A DNA stretch of 13,615 nt from an uncultured Eggerthellaceae bacterium (GCA_934630905.1 CAKTXN010000046.1:1-13615); one strand, 5' to 3'. Shown: positions 6,638 through 13,615, numbered from the stretch's first letter. A program made the numbers and translations. Notes: generated from the letters alone by a model not told the origin.

Positions 6638-8637
6638 GCCGTCGCGCGTCCGCCGCACGCAATCGCGACAAGGTTACATATGCATGGCTGTTTGCGCAGT
6701 CAAGGGCGCAGCATGGCCTCATTGTGGCGTTATCGCTGTTGTGCACGTTGCAAGCGGCGGTGTTGGTGGGCTTCGCGTTGGCGTGTCGTGCCGTTATCGA
6801 CCAAGCCGTGGCGGGCAACGTTGATGGCTTGCTGGTAAGCGCGGCGGGTCTTGCCGGTGTTATTGTTGCGCAGCTGGTTTTGCGCTTGGCTATCAACAGC
6901 ATGCAGGAACGTATTCGCGCACGATTCGCCCTTGAGCTGCGCAAATCGATGCTCGAAAGCATCTTCTCCGCCCAGTACGGCAGTATTTTGCGCTTCCATT
7001 CCGGCGAGCTTTCCAATCGCATGTTCTCCGACGTGCAAGTGGTCTCCAACGGCGTGGCGACCATCATCCCGAGTTTTGTGTCCATGTTCATGCAGCTTGT
7101 GTTCGCCATTGCGGTGCTGGCGCTGATCAGCCCGCCCATGGTGGTGCTGTTCGCGGCGGCGGCCCTGCTGTCGTTTGTGCTGGCGCGCACGTTGCGCGGG
7201 CGGCTGAAGGCGCTGCACAAAACGGTGCAGGAAAAGGAAGGTGCCGTGCGCGTGTTTCTGCAGGAGGCGCTTGAGCATCAGCTGGTCATCCGCTCGTTTG
7301 GCGCGCAACCTGCCACGGGCGCACGCGCTGACAAGCTGCAAGAGGAGCATTTTACCGCACAGATGCGTCGCCGCGGGTATTCCATTGCCGCCAACGCTAG
7401 CTTCTCGTTTTTCTTCAATGCGCTGTACACCGTGGCACTTACGTGGTGTGCGTTCGAGCTGCTGCACGGCACCATGAGCTACGGAACGCTTATGGCGGTG
7501 CTGCAGCTGGTGGCGCGCATTCAGGCGCCGGTTTCCAGCTTGTCAGGCATGTTGCCGCAGCTGTATCAGTCGCTTGCGTCGGCGGAGCGTCTGATGGAGG
7601 TCGCGAATTTGCCGCAAGCGCAGAATTGCTTGCCAGGGACGGCTGCGGAGTTCTACGAGCGGTTTTCGGGTGTGCGCCTGACTGACCTGGCGTTTTCCTA
7701 CTACGACGAAGAAGGGGAAGACGCTGCGGGTGTCGCGGCCGATGGCGGAGCTGCGGATGCTGCCGGTGGTTGCGCGGGCGCGGTTGCGGATGCGGATGCC
7801 GACGGCGAAGGCGCTGTCGGCGCAGTTGCGAGCATTGGCTGCGGTGACTTTGTTGACAACGGCGTGGATGCTGCTGGCGCGGAGAGGAGCGTCGTTGGTT
7901 CAACTTCCGAAGATATTGGTTTGACCTGCGAAAACGCTTTCATTCCCAAAGGTTCGTTTGTGGTGGTCGAAGGCCCTTCCGGCTCGGGCAAATCCACGCT
8001 GTTCAAGCTGGTGCTGGGCGCGTACGACGCGGACGGCTTCGCCTACGAGCTTGCCTGCGATGCCGTCGCGCATGACAAAACGCCTGGTAAGAATGACATC
8101 GACCCCGCCGTCTCGCGCGCCGCTGCGATTGCTTCCGCTTCTCTTGCGGCCTTCGCGACTTCGACCGCACCCGCCCCCGCCTTCTGCACCGCTTCCCAAG
8201 TGCCGCCCGGGGTGTTCGCCTACGTGCCGCAAGATAACTTCCTGTTCGCAGGCACCGTGCGCGAAAATGTGGCGTTTGCGGCACCTAATGCAACCGATGA
8301 CCAGGTGAAACGTGCGTGCGAAGTTGCGTGCGCGTGGGATTTCGTGGAAGAGCTTCCGCTGGGGCTTGATACGATGATTGGCGAGCACGGGCAGGGGCTT
8401 TCCCAGGGGCAGTTGCAGCGTTTGGCTATTGCGCGCGCGGTGTGTTCGGGTGCGCCCATTATGGTGCTCGATGAGGTTACGAGCGCACTCGATAACGCCA
8501 CTGAAGCTGCGGTGCTTGCGAATATAGTACAGCTACCTGGTAAAACGGTTTTCGTTGCAGCACATCGCGCGAAAGCGCGCGAATTCGCCACCATGCGCCT
8601 TCACGTGGAAGATGGCGTGCTGAGCGAAGTGTGCTAG
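6634..8637 (+). CDS. ABC exporter (fused membrane and ATPase domains), putative peptide exporter
   Basis: 667 residues; ATG overlaps the peptidase TGA. Residues ~20-320 form the six-helix export domain (first helix LIVALSLLCTLQAAVLVGFA). The ATPase domain has Walker A GPSGSGKST (447-455), Q-loop YVPQDN (Q533), signature LSQGQ (589-593), Walker B IMVLDE (609-614), D-loop SALD and switch H644, so it should be active as a homodimer. No C39 peptidase domain is present, consistent with a separate peptidase next door. Two low-complexity insertions stand out: Ala/Gly/Asp-rich residues ~358-428 where the short strand before Walker A should be, and Ala/Ser/Pro-rich ~463-525 between Walker A and the Q-loop, inside the ATPase fold. 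LSQGQ replaces the usual LSGGQ. Last gene of the operon; cargo is inferred to be the modified peptide. Confidence 0.9.
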   Translation: MSRRASAARNRDKVTYAWLFAQSRAQHGLIVALSLLCTLQAAVLVGFALACRAVIDQAVAGNVDGLLVSAAGLAGVIVAQLVLRLAINSMQERIRARFALELRKSMLESIFSAQYGSILRFHSGELSNRMFSDVQVVSNGVATIIPSFVSMFMQLVFAIAVLALISPPMVVLFAAAALLSFVLARTLRGRLKALHKTVQEKEGAVRVFLQEALEHQLVIRSFGAQPATGARADKLQEEHFTAQMRRRGYSIAANASFSFFFNALYTVALTWCAFELLHGTMSYGTLMAVLQLVARIQAPVSSLSGMLPQLYQSLASAERLMEVANLPQAQNCLPGTAAEFYERFSGVRLTDLAFSYYDEEGEDAAGVAADGGAADAAGGCAGAVADADADGEGAVGAVASIGCGDFVDNGVDAAGAERSVVGSTSEDIGLTCENAFIPKGSFVVVEGPSGSGKSTLFKLVLGAYDADGFAYELACDAVAHDKTPGKNDIDPAVSRAAAIASASLAAFATSTAPAPAFCTASQVPPGVFAYVPQDNFLFAGTVRENVAFAAPNATDDQVKRACEVACAWDFVEELPLGLDTMIGEHGQGLSQGQLQRLAIARAVCSGAPIMVLDEVTSALDNATEAAVLANIVQLPGKTVFVAAHRAKAREFATMRLHVEDGVLSEVC

Positions 8638-8878
8638 GCGCTCAGGTTGTCTTCGTATCGCTTTGCTGCCGTTTGCATGCTCGGCGTGGGTATTGACCCC
8701 GGTACGTTGTTGTAAAACGGGGGTATGGGCCAAAACGCAGCGATGGAGAATTCCGGTCGCGTCTAAAAGTTCGACGAGGATGATCGATGATGCAGAGGCC
8801 GCTCTGACAGCCCCTTTCGTCACCTTGCTTTTTCCGGAAAGTGTCGAATTGCGGCCATCTTGTCGGAAAACGGGTGCG

Positions 8879-9047
8879 AAAACGCTCAAATCGACGATAC
8901 GGGGCAGGTTGGGGGCGCGGACAAGGCGACTCAGAGCTCTTCAGTCCAGTTGCTTTCGGTAAAAGCCCAGGTCGTTAGATTGCTTCGACGGCAACAAGTG
9001 CGATAGCACCTTTTCCACCTGCCCCGTATCGTCGATTTGCGCGTTTT
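8879..9047. repeat. Inverted-repeat element 1, 31-bp arms
   Basis: The left arm (8879-8909) and right arm (9017-9047) are reverse complements at 30 of 31 positions, separated by 107 bases. The arms contain CAAATCGACGATA followed by CGGGGCAGGT. The same 13-base core occurs in the arms at 11200-11399, so this is probably a dispersed family. The inside holds no gene that I can support. Confidence 0.8.
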
Positions 9048-9079
9048 TGAGCGAAAAAAACGACAACATGCCCTCTCAA

Positions 9080-9097
9080 AGGACCCGAAAGGGTCCT
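9080..9097. other. Perfect 7-bp hairpin with GAAA loop
   Basis: AGGACCC-GAAA-GGGTCCT lies just outside the right arm of inverted-repeat element 1. On the - strand it is followed by only TTTGAG, so it could be a weak second terminator for the antiporter gene or part of the repeat element. Confidence 0.4.
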
Positions 9098-9163
9098 AAG
9101 GGATTCCAAAAATCCGAACTCGTGTACGCGTGGTTTATCTTTTTGAAAATGAAGTGAGGGTCG

Positions 9164-9186
9164 AAAAGGCCCCTTTCGAAAGAGGC
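9164..9186 (-). terminator. Possible terminator of the antiporter gene
   Basis: Read on the - strand, GCCTCTT pairs with AAGGGGC (one T-G pair) around a four-base loop and is followed by CTTTTCG. It lies about 130 bases after the antiporter stop. The T-run is short. Confidence 0.4.
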
Positions 9187-9317
9187 TTGGATTAAAGATG
9201 GGCGTCAATCGGCATACCATCGAAATAGCAGGCCCCCTGAAATGCACCCGGGGTGGTCTGATGGCCTGTCTTATGCAGTTATTTCGACGCTTGCAATATC
9301 GCGGCACCGATGCCTTT

Positions 9318-10943
9318 TTATTTCCCCTGTTCAGAGTCGTCTTTCTTGATGGCATGCTCTGCGGCTCGTCCCAATTCCTCCATGCGATGATGGTACTCGC
9401 GCACGGCGCGCGTTGCAATGTGGCGGCGGATGGCGTCGGTTTCTTTCGCGATATCGACAATCGAGAGGCCTTCGCCTGCGCTTTCTTCTTCACCAAAATG
9501 ATTCCGCGCGTTCTCTTTGGCGGCCGCTTGCTGGCGCGCAAAGTCAATGGCCTGCTCAAGCGCTCGTTTGCGCTCGGACTCGCGCTGCAGAGTAAACGCA
9601 AGGTCTTCCCAGCTGGGGTCTTGATGCGTTGCTGCTGCCTCGCGCGCGGCGTGGCGAGCAGCGATTTCCTGCATGGCCAGCATGCGCCCGAGCTCAAGGT
9701 GCTCGTGCAAAATAGTGCGCGCATCGTGCGGGTGCGCGGCAATTTCGTGCGCGGCCTCCACGGGGTGCACGTCAACCACGCGGTACGTGAGCGACGCCAA
9801 AAGCGGCATAAGGAACACGGTGATGGCGCCCGCGGCCACCAACACGCCGGCAAGCTCCTGGCTCATGGCTCCCGACTTCACGGCAACGCTGGTTACGGCA
9901 ACAATAATGGGCAGCGCAGTGGTGCAGTACAGCGCCACGGTAACGCGATTGTGGATGGAGAGCAGTTGGCGGTCCTTCCCCAGCGAAAGCGCCACAATAA
10001 TGGGCAGCGTGCGGATGACCAGCAGCGCGGCAATGAACGCGATGAGTAGCAGCGGTTGTTCGCCCACGCCGGCAAGGTTGATTTTGGCGCCGGACACCAC
10101 GAAGAACATGGGGATCAGGAAGCCGTAGCCAATGGCGTCGAGCTTTGATTCCAGCTCGTGGTCGCCCTCGGGGATAACGTAGCGCAGCACGAAGCCGGCG
10201 GCGAATGCGCCCAGCACAATGTCCAGGCCGAAGACGGCCGAGACGGTCACCAGCCCAATGAGCAGCACCACTACAACGCGCACGAACGTCTGCGACGTGG
10301 TGTTTCGCTTGAGCGCGAGGAACCTGTATACGCGATGGCCGGCGCGGCGTGCTTTTGCGGGGATGACCGCCATGATGACGCAGAGCGCGATGAATCCCAG
10401 CAGGATGACGATGGTTTTCCACTCGCTGCGCGATGACAGCAGCAGCGCCATGGCAATAACGGGGCACAGCTCTCCCCAGGTACCGAAGGACAGAATGGCG
10501 TTGCCGACCGTGGTGCCTTCGAGCTGGCGTTCCTTCAGGATGGGCATGAGCGTGCCCAGCGCGGTGGTGGTCAGGGCAATGGCCACGGCAATGCCCTCGG
10601 TGGAGGTGGGCGCGAGTTCTGTTGCCAGCGCGACTGCCGCGAATGCCATAAGGATGCTAACAGCCCAGGTGGCAAGGCCTTTTTTGCCTTGCGAGCCCGA
10701 AAGGCTGCGCGGATTGATTTCATAGCCGGCAAGTAGGAACAGAAACGCCAGGCCCAGCTCCGCAATCATTTCGATGGAATCCGTGGTTTGGATGATGCCC
10801 GCCATGTGCGGCCCCAAAAGTGCGCCGGCAAGCAGTAAGATGACGGTTTCCGGTACCAGGCCGCGCGGCACCAAGCGCGCGATAATGGGGGAGAGCGCCG
10901 CGATGAGCGCCGCCGCGAAAAGTGATATGAAGTCGGTTGCCAT
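9318..10943 (-). CDS. Cation/proton antiporter, CPA2 (Kef/NapA-like) family
   Basis: 541 residues from ATG at 10943, preceded by GAGGAAG at a good distance; an in-frame ATG 22 codons upstream gives a charged, non-family N-terminus and is rejected. Residues ~1-390 are the membrane exchanger domain (PF00999), about 12 helices: PETVILLLAGALLGPHMAG (31-49), ELGLAFLFLLAGYEI (62-76), LTTTALGTLMPILKE (124-138), FGTWGELCPVIAMALLL (153-169), FGLDIVLGAFAAGFVLR (238-254), YGFLIPMFFVVSGAKINL (273-290). It would exchange K+ or Na+ for H+ across the membrane. Instead of the TrkA-N/RCK domain of KefB/KefC it has a ~150-residue charged, helical tail with eight His between residues 393 and 440 and further His near 482-530. 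The gene stands alone and is flanked by repeat-bearing intergenic regions; no link to the peptide cluster is seen. Ion specificity cannot be judged. Confidence 0.9.
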   Translation of the reverse strand: MATDFISLFAAALIAALSPIIARLVPRGLVPETVILLLAGALLGPHMAGIIQTTDSIEMIAELGLAFLFLLAGYEINPRSLSGSQGKKGLATWAVSILMAFAAVALATELAPTSTEGIAVAIALTTTALGTLMPILKERQLEGTTVGNAILSFGTWGELCPVIAMALLLSSRSEWKTIVILLGFIALCVIMAVIPAKARRAGHRVYRFLALKRNTTSQTFVRVVVVLLIGLVTVSAVFGLDIVLGAFAAGFVLRYVIPEGDHELESKLDAIGYGFLIPMFFVVSGAKINLAGVGEQPLLLIAFIAALLVIRTLPIIVALSLGKDRQLLSIHNRVTVALYCTTALPIIVAVTSVAVKSGAMSQELAGVLVAAGAITVFLMPLLASLTYRVVDVHPVEAAHEIAAHPHDARTILHEHLELGRMLAMQEIAARHAAREAAATHQDPSWEDLAFTLQRESERKRALEQAIDFARQQAAAKENARNHFGEEESAGEGLSIVDIAKETDAIRRHIATRAVREYHHRMEELGRAAEHAIKKDDSEQGK

Positions 10944-11012
10944 AGTTCTTCCTCGCGCGAGCTTTGCGCCGTGCGGCTTCGTTCGCGATTTTGTTTTGTT
11001 CCGTTTCATTCA

Positions 11013-11018
11013 AGTATA
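11013..11018 (-). promoter_or_regulatory. Weak candidate -10 box for the antiporter gene
   Basis: TATACT on the - strand lies about 70 bases before the antiporter start. No matching -35 is seen at 16-18 bases, so this is a tentative call. Confidence 0.25.
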
Positions 11019-11199
11019 GCTATGCCGCTCGATGCAGGGGCGATATCTTCGCAATGTCGATATTCCGTTGCCAAAGGTGCGAAGGGCGCTGGATTGCTGC
11101 GACGATGATTGATTGCTGCATCGGCGGTTTCGGGTGCCGTCGGAGGGGACCGTCCGAATTTGTGAGGTTTGGCGAGTGGTTGTTGCGAAATCGACCTTG

Positions 11200-11399
11200 A
11201 ATTCGGGCAAATCGACGATATTCGGTGGTCTGCGCGTGCGATTTGGGCCGTTGGGGATGACTGATGGAGATGATACAGGTACCGTCTTCTTGTTTCCCCA
11301 GGTCACAAGGTTACTCTGGTTTTCTTTGCGGGATGGCATCGGCTGGGAGTCGCCTGAGCGGGCGTTGCAACCACCGATTATCGTCGATTTGCCCGAGTT
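11200..11399. repeat. Inverted-repeat element 2, 30-bp arms
   Basis: The left arm (11200-11229) and right arm (11370-11399) are reverse complements at 28 of 30 positions, with 140 bases between. Both contain GGGCAAATCGACGATA followed by a CGGTGGT block. The 13-base core CAAATCGACGATA is shared with element 1 at 8879-9047, while the outer parts of the arms differ. Confidence 0.8.
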
Positions 11400-11592
11400 T
11401 GACCCCGTTTTTTCAACAAGTAGGGTTGAAATCCGACTGTCATGGCGGTTTTGGAGTGGTGTTGTGTCGCATTCGGATGCGGCGGCGCGTTTCGCTGGAA
11501 GCACCGAGGCACGATCAAGGGTACCACGGCGCATTTGGGAATTACGACCTGCGGGGGGTCTGGCGCATCGGGTGCTGTGGTTTTGATCAGGG

Positions 11593-11614
11593 GGCGTATA
11601 GCATCTTATGCGCC
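11593..11614. other. 8-bp hairpin of unknown role
   Basis: GGCGTATA pairs with TATGCGCC (one T-G pair) around GCATCT. No T-run follows. It lies about 70 bases upstream of the candidate lipoprotein promoter. Confidence 0.35.
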
Positions 11615-11683
11615 GCAGCATGCTTGAGATTATCGCGGCGCCTTGGACTCCGCGATGCACCCCTCCCGGTGTCTTGTGCCATA

Positions 11684-11711
11684 TTGATTTAACTGAGCGA
11701 TACGTTATCAT
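11684..11711 (+). promoter_or_regulatory. Sigma-70-type promoter of the lipoprotein genes
   Basis: TTGATT (11684-11689) and TATCAT (11706-11711) are separated by 16 bases. This puts transcription start near 11718 and gives a leader of about 70 bases before the ATG at 11790. It is the best-matched promoter in the window. Confidence 0.55.
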
Positions 11712-11789
11712 TTGATTCCAAGGGAGGCGGCAAAGGAATCGGCTCAAATTTAGCCGATTAGCTGCAGTTTGTTGAAGGGGGATTCGACC

Positions 11790-12380
11790 ATGAAGAAGAC
11801 GATTCTAGCCATTGCGTTATGTGGAATTCTGGCTTTAGGCATGGCGGGTTGCGGGCAGGCTGACTCTGAAAAATCCAGCTCAGAGGAAGTTAAGAGTGAT
11901 TTGGCGCAATCGCAGGAAAAGTGCGGTTTCGTTGAAAAAGAGAACGTGGAAACGCTGGTTGCGAAATTCAATACTGAGGTAATGGATAATAATTCGCCGA
12001 ATGATAGCTCGCTGAACCCAGCCATGGATGACTATCTGACCGAGGTCAACGATCAGTATTGGTATGGGCTGGTCGAGGGTATTTTTCTGGTGGCCGTCCC
12101 TGAAGAATACACGGGAGATAAAGCGGCCGATATTGTTGACTACATGATCATTCATGCAGACAAATCTGGCGAATACGAGTCTGACGCAGTTTCCTACGCC
12201 AAGCATCTAATCAAAGCGAATCGTAACGATGTAACCGAAAACGAAATCGCTACCTTGCTGGAAGAAGCAAAAGACAAAGCACCCACGGGCAAAATGGCAT
12301 TTAACGGAAATGGAATTTCGGTTGGTTACCTGGACGAGGATGACATTTACCAGTATCAGGTTCGTCGGTATTTTGAGTAA
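11790..12380 (+). CDS. Lipoprotein of unknown function (196 residues)
   Basis: ATG 11790 follows GAAGGGGG at normal distance; an in-frame start at 11769 would only extend the signal peptide. The N-terminus is a lipoprotein signal: MKK, a hydrophobic core, and a lipobox MAGC with C21 as the lipidated residue. A Ser/Glu/Lys linker (about 25-45) leads to an acidic globular part with no family I recognise (for example NDQYWYGLVEGIFLVAVPEEY, split near residues 88-108). The end, DEDDIYQYQVRRYFE, is charged. Expected on the outer face of the cytoplasmic membrane. The gene is visibly more AT-rich than the genes on either side, which may mark a different origin. It is followed after 97 bases by a second lipoprotein gene on the same strand with no terminator between, so co-transcription is plausible. 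Confidence 0.85.
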   Translation: MKKTILAIALCGILALGMAGCGQADSEKSSSEEVKSDLAQSQEKCGFVEKENVETLVAKFNTEVMDNNSPNDSSLNPAMDDYLTEVNDQYWYGLVEGIFLVAVPEEYTGDKAADIVDYMIIHADKSGEYESDAVSYAKHLIKANRNDVTENEIATLLEEAKDKAPTGKMAFNGNGISVGYLDEDDIYQYQVRRYFE

Positions 12381-12462
12381 TTAAACATCTCGAGAGGTAA
12401 CTCCCAACGGTTCGATGGAAGTTCATGCGAATATCTACCAGGGACTATGTCATGGTTTTCAC

Positions 12463-12470
12463 GGAGGTGA
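12463..12470 (+). promoter_or_regulatory. Near-perfect Shine-Dalgarno site for the second lipoprotein
   Basis: GGAGGTGA lies seven bases before ATG 12478 and decides that start over an in-frame start at 12415, which would put 21 residues before the signal peptide. Confidence 0.9.
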
Positions 12471-12477
12471 AAGAAAA

Positions 12478-13281
12478 ATGAGAAGAGTATTTACTGCATG
12501 TATGGCGGTTGCAATCGTTATTTGCGCGGCGATGCTCGCCGGCTGCAGCACGGACGACACGGAAGCGCGCTATTCGGCGTACTACAAGAAGTGCCAAGAG
12601 TACACGACGCTCTACGGATCCCCCGAAGTGGCGTCCGATGGAAGCGGGCCAGGCGCCGCCCAATATGGCAAGGGCTTGTGCGTGGTGAAGCTGCTGGATA
12701 TGGACGCCGATGGAAAAGATGAGCTGGTCCTCATGCATTCGGAAGGTCCCTCGAACGCTCTTGCGGGCGCCGTGGAGGTGTTCAGCTATCGCAAAGGCGA
12801 AGTGGTCTGCGATTACTCTGGCGGCATCCACTCCGACTCAACGAACGGCTGGTTGCCGTTTGTCGTGCTGGACAAGCTGCAGTCGGGCGGCTGGGCGTTG
12901 ATGAACCAGGCGTGCTTCGGGTCGGCGCCCGCGACCTTCACCTATACGTTGGTTGGCTACAACAGCAATGGAGCGTTTGGCCCGATTGCGGGAAGGGCGT
13001 CGGGACCATCGGCTGATTTCTCTTTTTCCGATTCCTCGACGTGGGGAGAGCGCCTTTATACCTTCTCGGAGGGTGACGGTTTGGCATGGACGCCGGCTGA
13101 TTGGCAGGAAGTGTCTCAAGAGGAATACGATGCGGCCTTTGATAGCGTTGCGACGGGCGAGACTACCGTGAATCTTCTCTACCAGTTTGAATCGAACGGG
13201 GGAAGGGAAGGTGCAGTTTCTCTAGCGGACACCATCGATGAAGCCCGAGCAACGATAAGCAAGCTTGCCGAGGCGGCTTAG
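12478..13281 (+). CDS. Lipoprotein with EF-hand-like calcium loop (267 residues)
   Basis: The N-terminus MRRVFTACMAVAIVICAAML is a lipoprotein signal ending in lipobox LAGC, with C23 as the anchor. Residues 74-82 read DMDADGKDE, preceded by VVKLLD and followed by LVLM. This D-x-D-x-D-G-x-D-E loop between two strands is the calcium-binding pattern of dockerin, FG-GAP and VCBS-like repeats, and such loops are frequent in uncharacterised lipoproteins of gut Clostridia and Coriobacteriia. The remainder (about 90-267) appears to be one globular domain rich in aromatic and Gly residues (for example VEVFSYRKGEVVCDYSGGI, about 98-116), ending in a short helix TIDEARATISKLAEAA. The exact function is unknown; a calcium-stabilised surface role fits. 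GC content is back to the level of the rest of the window, unlike the preceding lipoprotein. Confidence 0.85.
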   Translation: MRRVFTACMAVAIVICAAMLAGCSTDDTEARYSAYYKKCQEYTTLYGSPEVASDGSGPGAAQYGKGLCVVKLLDMDADGKDELVLMHSEGPSNALAGAVEVFSYRKGEVVCDYSGGIHSDSTNGWLPFVVLDKLQSGGWALMNQACFGSAPATFTYTLVGYNSNGAFGPIAGRASGPSADFSFSDSSTWGERLYTFSEGDGLAWTPADWQEVSQEEYDAAFDSVATGETTVNLLYQFESNGGREGAVSLADTIDEARATISKLAEAA

Positions 13282-13321
13282 GTGAGGTGGGCTCTGCTGC
13301 CCGAGTGCTCAGGGCTTGGCC

Positions 13322-13338
13322 TTTCCGCTCTGCGGAAA
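13322..13338. other. 7-bp hairpin in the region after the last lipoprotein
   Basis: TTTCCGC-TCT-GCGGAAA is a perfect inverted repeat about 40 bases after the lipoprotein stop, with no T-run on either strand. The whole stretch 13282-13615 (334 bases) has no convincing gene; it holds only this hairpin and the terminator at 13539. Confidence 0.35.
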
Positions 13339-13538
13339 ACCGCCGCCGCCCGTAAATGTCTCGCTTCTTGATCGCCGGCGCTGCCAGGGAGCTTCCCTTG
13401 ACCCTTGCGGCTGCGGGCGGTGCGCAGGCGGACATCTTTCGTCCACAATCGAACTGCCGACTGGTGTCTTCCCTGCGGGGATCCGCTGCGGTGTTCCGCA
13501 CCTGTGGGGCGTCTCGATTTTCGATCAAAACGAAAAAT

Positions 13539-13580
13539 GGGGCTGTATCAAAAGCGATTTCGATACAGCCCCCTTTTCTT
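13539..13580. terminator. Strong bidirectional intrinsic terminator
   Basis: GGGGCTGTATC and GATACAGCCCC form a perfect 11-bp stem with a 12-base loop. CTTTTCTTG follows on the + strand, and on the - strand ATTTTTCG follows. It can end the lipoprotein transcript and also one entering from the right. Confidence 0.85.
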
Positions 13581-13615
13581 GCAACCGAAGCGCTCAGGCG
13601 ATGCGGCTCGCCGCG

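Larger units (their letters stand above)
8638..9317. other. 680-bp intergenic region between converging genes
   Basis: No coding sequence is convincing on either strand. It holds an inverted-repeat pair (8879-9047), a perfect hairpin (9080-9097) and a possible - strand terminator (9164-9186). I found no clear intrinsic terminator right after the ABC gene. Confidence 0.6.
10944..11789. other. 846-bp intergenic region between divergent genes
   Basis: It holds candidate promoters for both flanking genes, inverted-repeat element 2 (11200-11399) and a hairpin (11593-11614). Open frames on both strands cross the inverted repeat and have low-complexity, Arg/Ser/Thr-rich translations with no ribosome site, so I do not call them genes. 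This much unexplained sequence could hide a small RNA, but I see no specific evidence for one. Confidence 0.6.

Noticed and set aside
5492..6658. 388-codon open frame on the - strand over the PqqD and peptidase genes
   Set aside because: Its translation is His/Arg/Ala-rich with no domain, and it is antisense to two clearly recognised genes; a GC-rich shadow frame.
2121..8637. Ordinary lasso-peptide cluster
   Set aside because: No asparagine-synthetase-like cyclase and no transglutaminase-like B2 protease; only the PqqD, kinase, nucleotidyltransferase and exporter parts fit. Kept as a comparison, not as the call.
8690..8730. Hairpin ACCCCG...CGGGGG as terminator of the ABC gene
   Set aside because: Stem of about five pairs with a long loop and no T-run.
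9198..10049. 283-codon open frame on the + strand over the antiporter's 3' part
   Set aside because: Antisense to a clear membrane-transporter gene; translation has no family features.
11010..11747. 245-codon open frame on the - strand across inverted-repeat element 2
   Set aside because: Crosses both repeat arms, has no ribosome site, is Arg/Ser/Thr-rich and would cover the lipoprotein promoter. I treat it as noncoding, though it could be a repeat-encoded remnant.
13163..13528. 121-codon - strand frame overlapping the last lipoprotein's 3' end
   Set aside because: Basic, Ala/Pro/Ser-rich translation without recognisable domain, no good ribosome site, overlaps a real gene on the other strand.

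Overview
The window looks like a chromosomal stretch from a high-GC, gut-type actinobacterium, most likely Coriobacteriia/Eggerthellaceae. This is an inference from coding style: GC-rich genes with clear Shine-Dalgarno sites, Ala/Gly-rich proteins, several lipoproteins, and a large repeat-built surface protein of the kind common in gut anaerobes. No marker gene fixes the taxon.

Left part (1-2926, + strand). The 3' two-thirds or so of a surface protein (beta-helix-like repeats, one InlB-type repeat, a conserved C-terminal domain) runs in from the left edge. Seventeen bases after its stop comes a 40-residue peptide gene. Then come two copies of a 38-bp direct repeat, a GC-rich hairpin, and a small membrane-anchored protein with a long acidic Ser/Gly/Asp-rich tail that ends at a strong terminator.

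Middle part (3044-8637). A nucleotidyltransferase-fold gene (- strand) is divergent from a tight four-gene + strand operon: an HPr-kinase-like P-loop kinase, a PqqD-like peptide-binding protein, a soluble S26-type serine peptidase and an ABC exporter. Together with the 40-residue peptide this has the logic of a ribosomally made, modified peptide (RiPP) system: leader binding (PqqD), tailoring (kinase, nucleotidyltransferase), leader removal (peptidase), export (ABC). The kinase/nucleotidyltransferase/PqqD set recalls lasso-peptide clusters of the paeninodin/pseudomycoidin type, but no asparagine-synthetase-like lasso cyclase, no radical SAM enzyme and no lanthipeptide synthetase is present. 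The peptide has a YxxPxM leader motif and a Gly followed by Asp at ring position 8, so either a cyclase lies elsewhere or this is a different, cyclase-free class. Every large protein of the cluster carries long Ala/Gly/Pro/Asp/Glu low-complexity insertions; the ABC protein has one inside its nucleotide-binding domain.

Right part (8638-13615). A 680-bp intergenic region and an 846-bp intergenic region each hold a pair of ~30-bp inverted arms sharing the core CAAATCGACGATA, so a dispersed repeat family is likely. Between them, on the - strand, is a CPA2-type cation/proton antiporter with a His-rich cytoplasmic tail. Then come two + strand lipoproteins, the second with an EF-hand-like DxDxDGxDE loop, and finally a strong bidirectional terminator. 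No tRNA, rRNA, CRISPR array, transposase or phage gene was seen.
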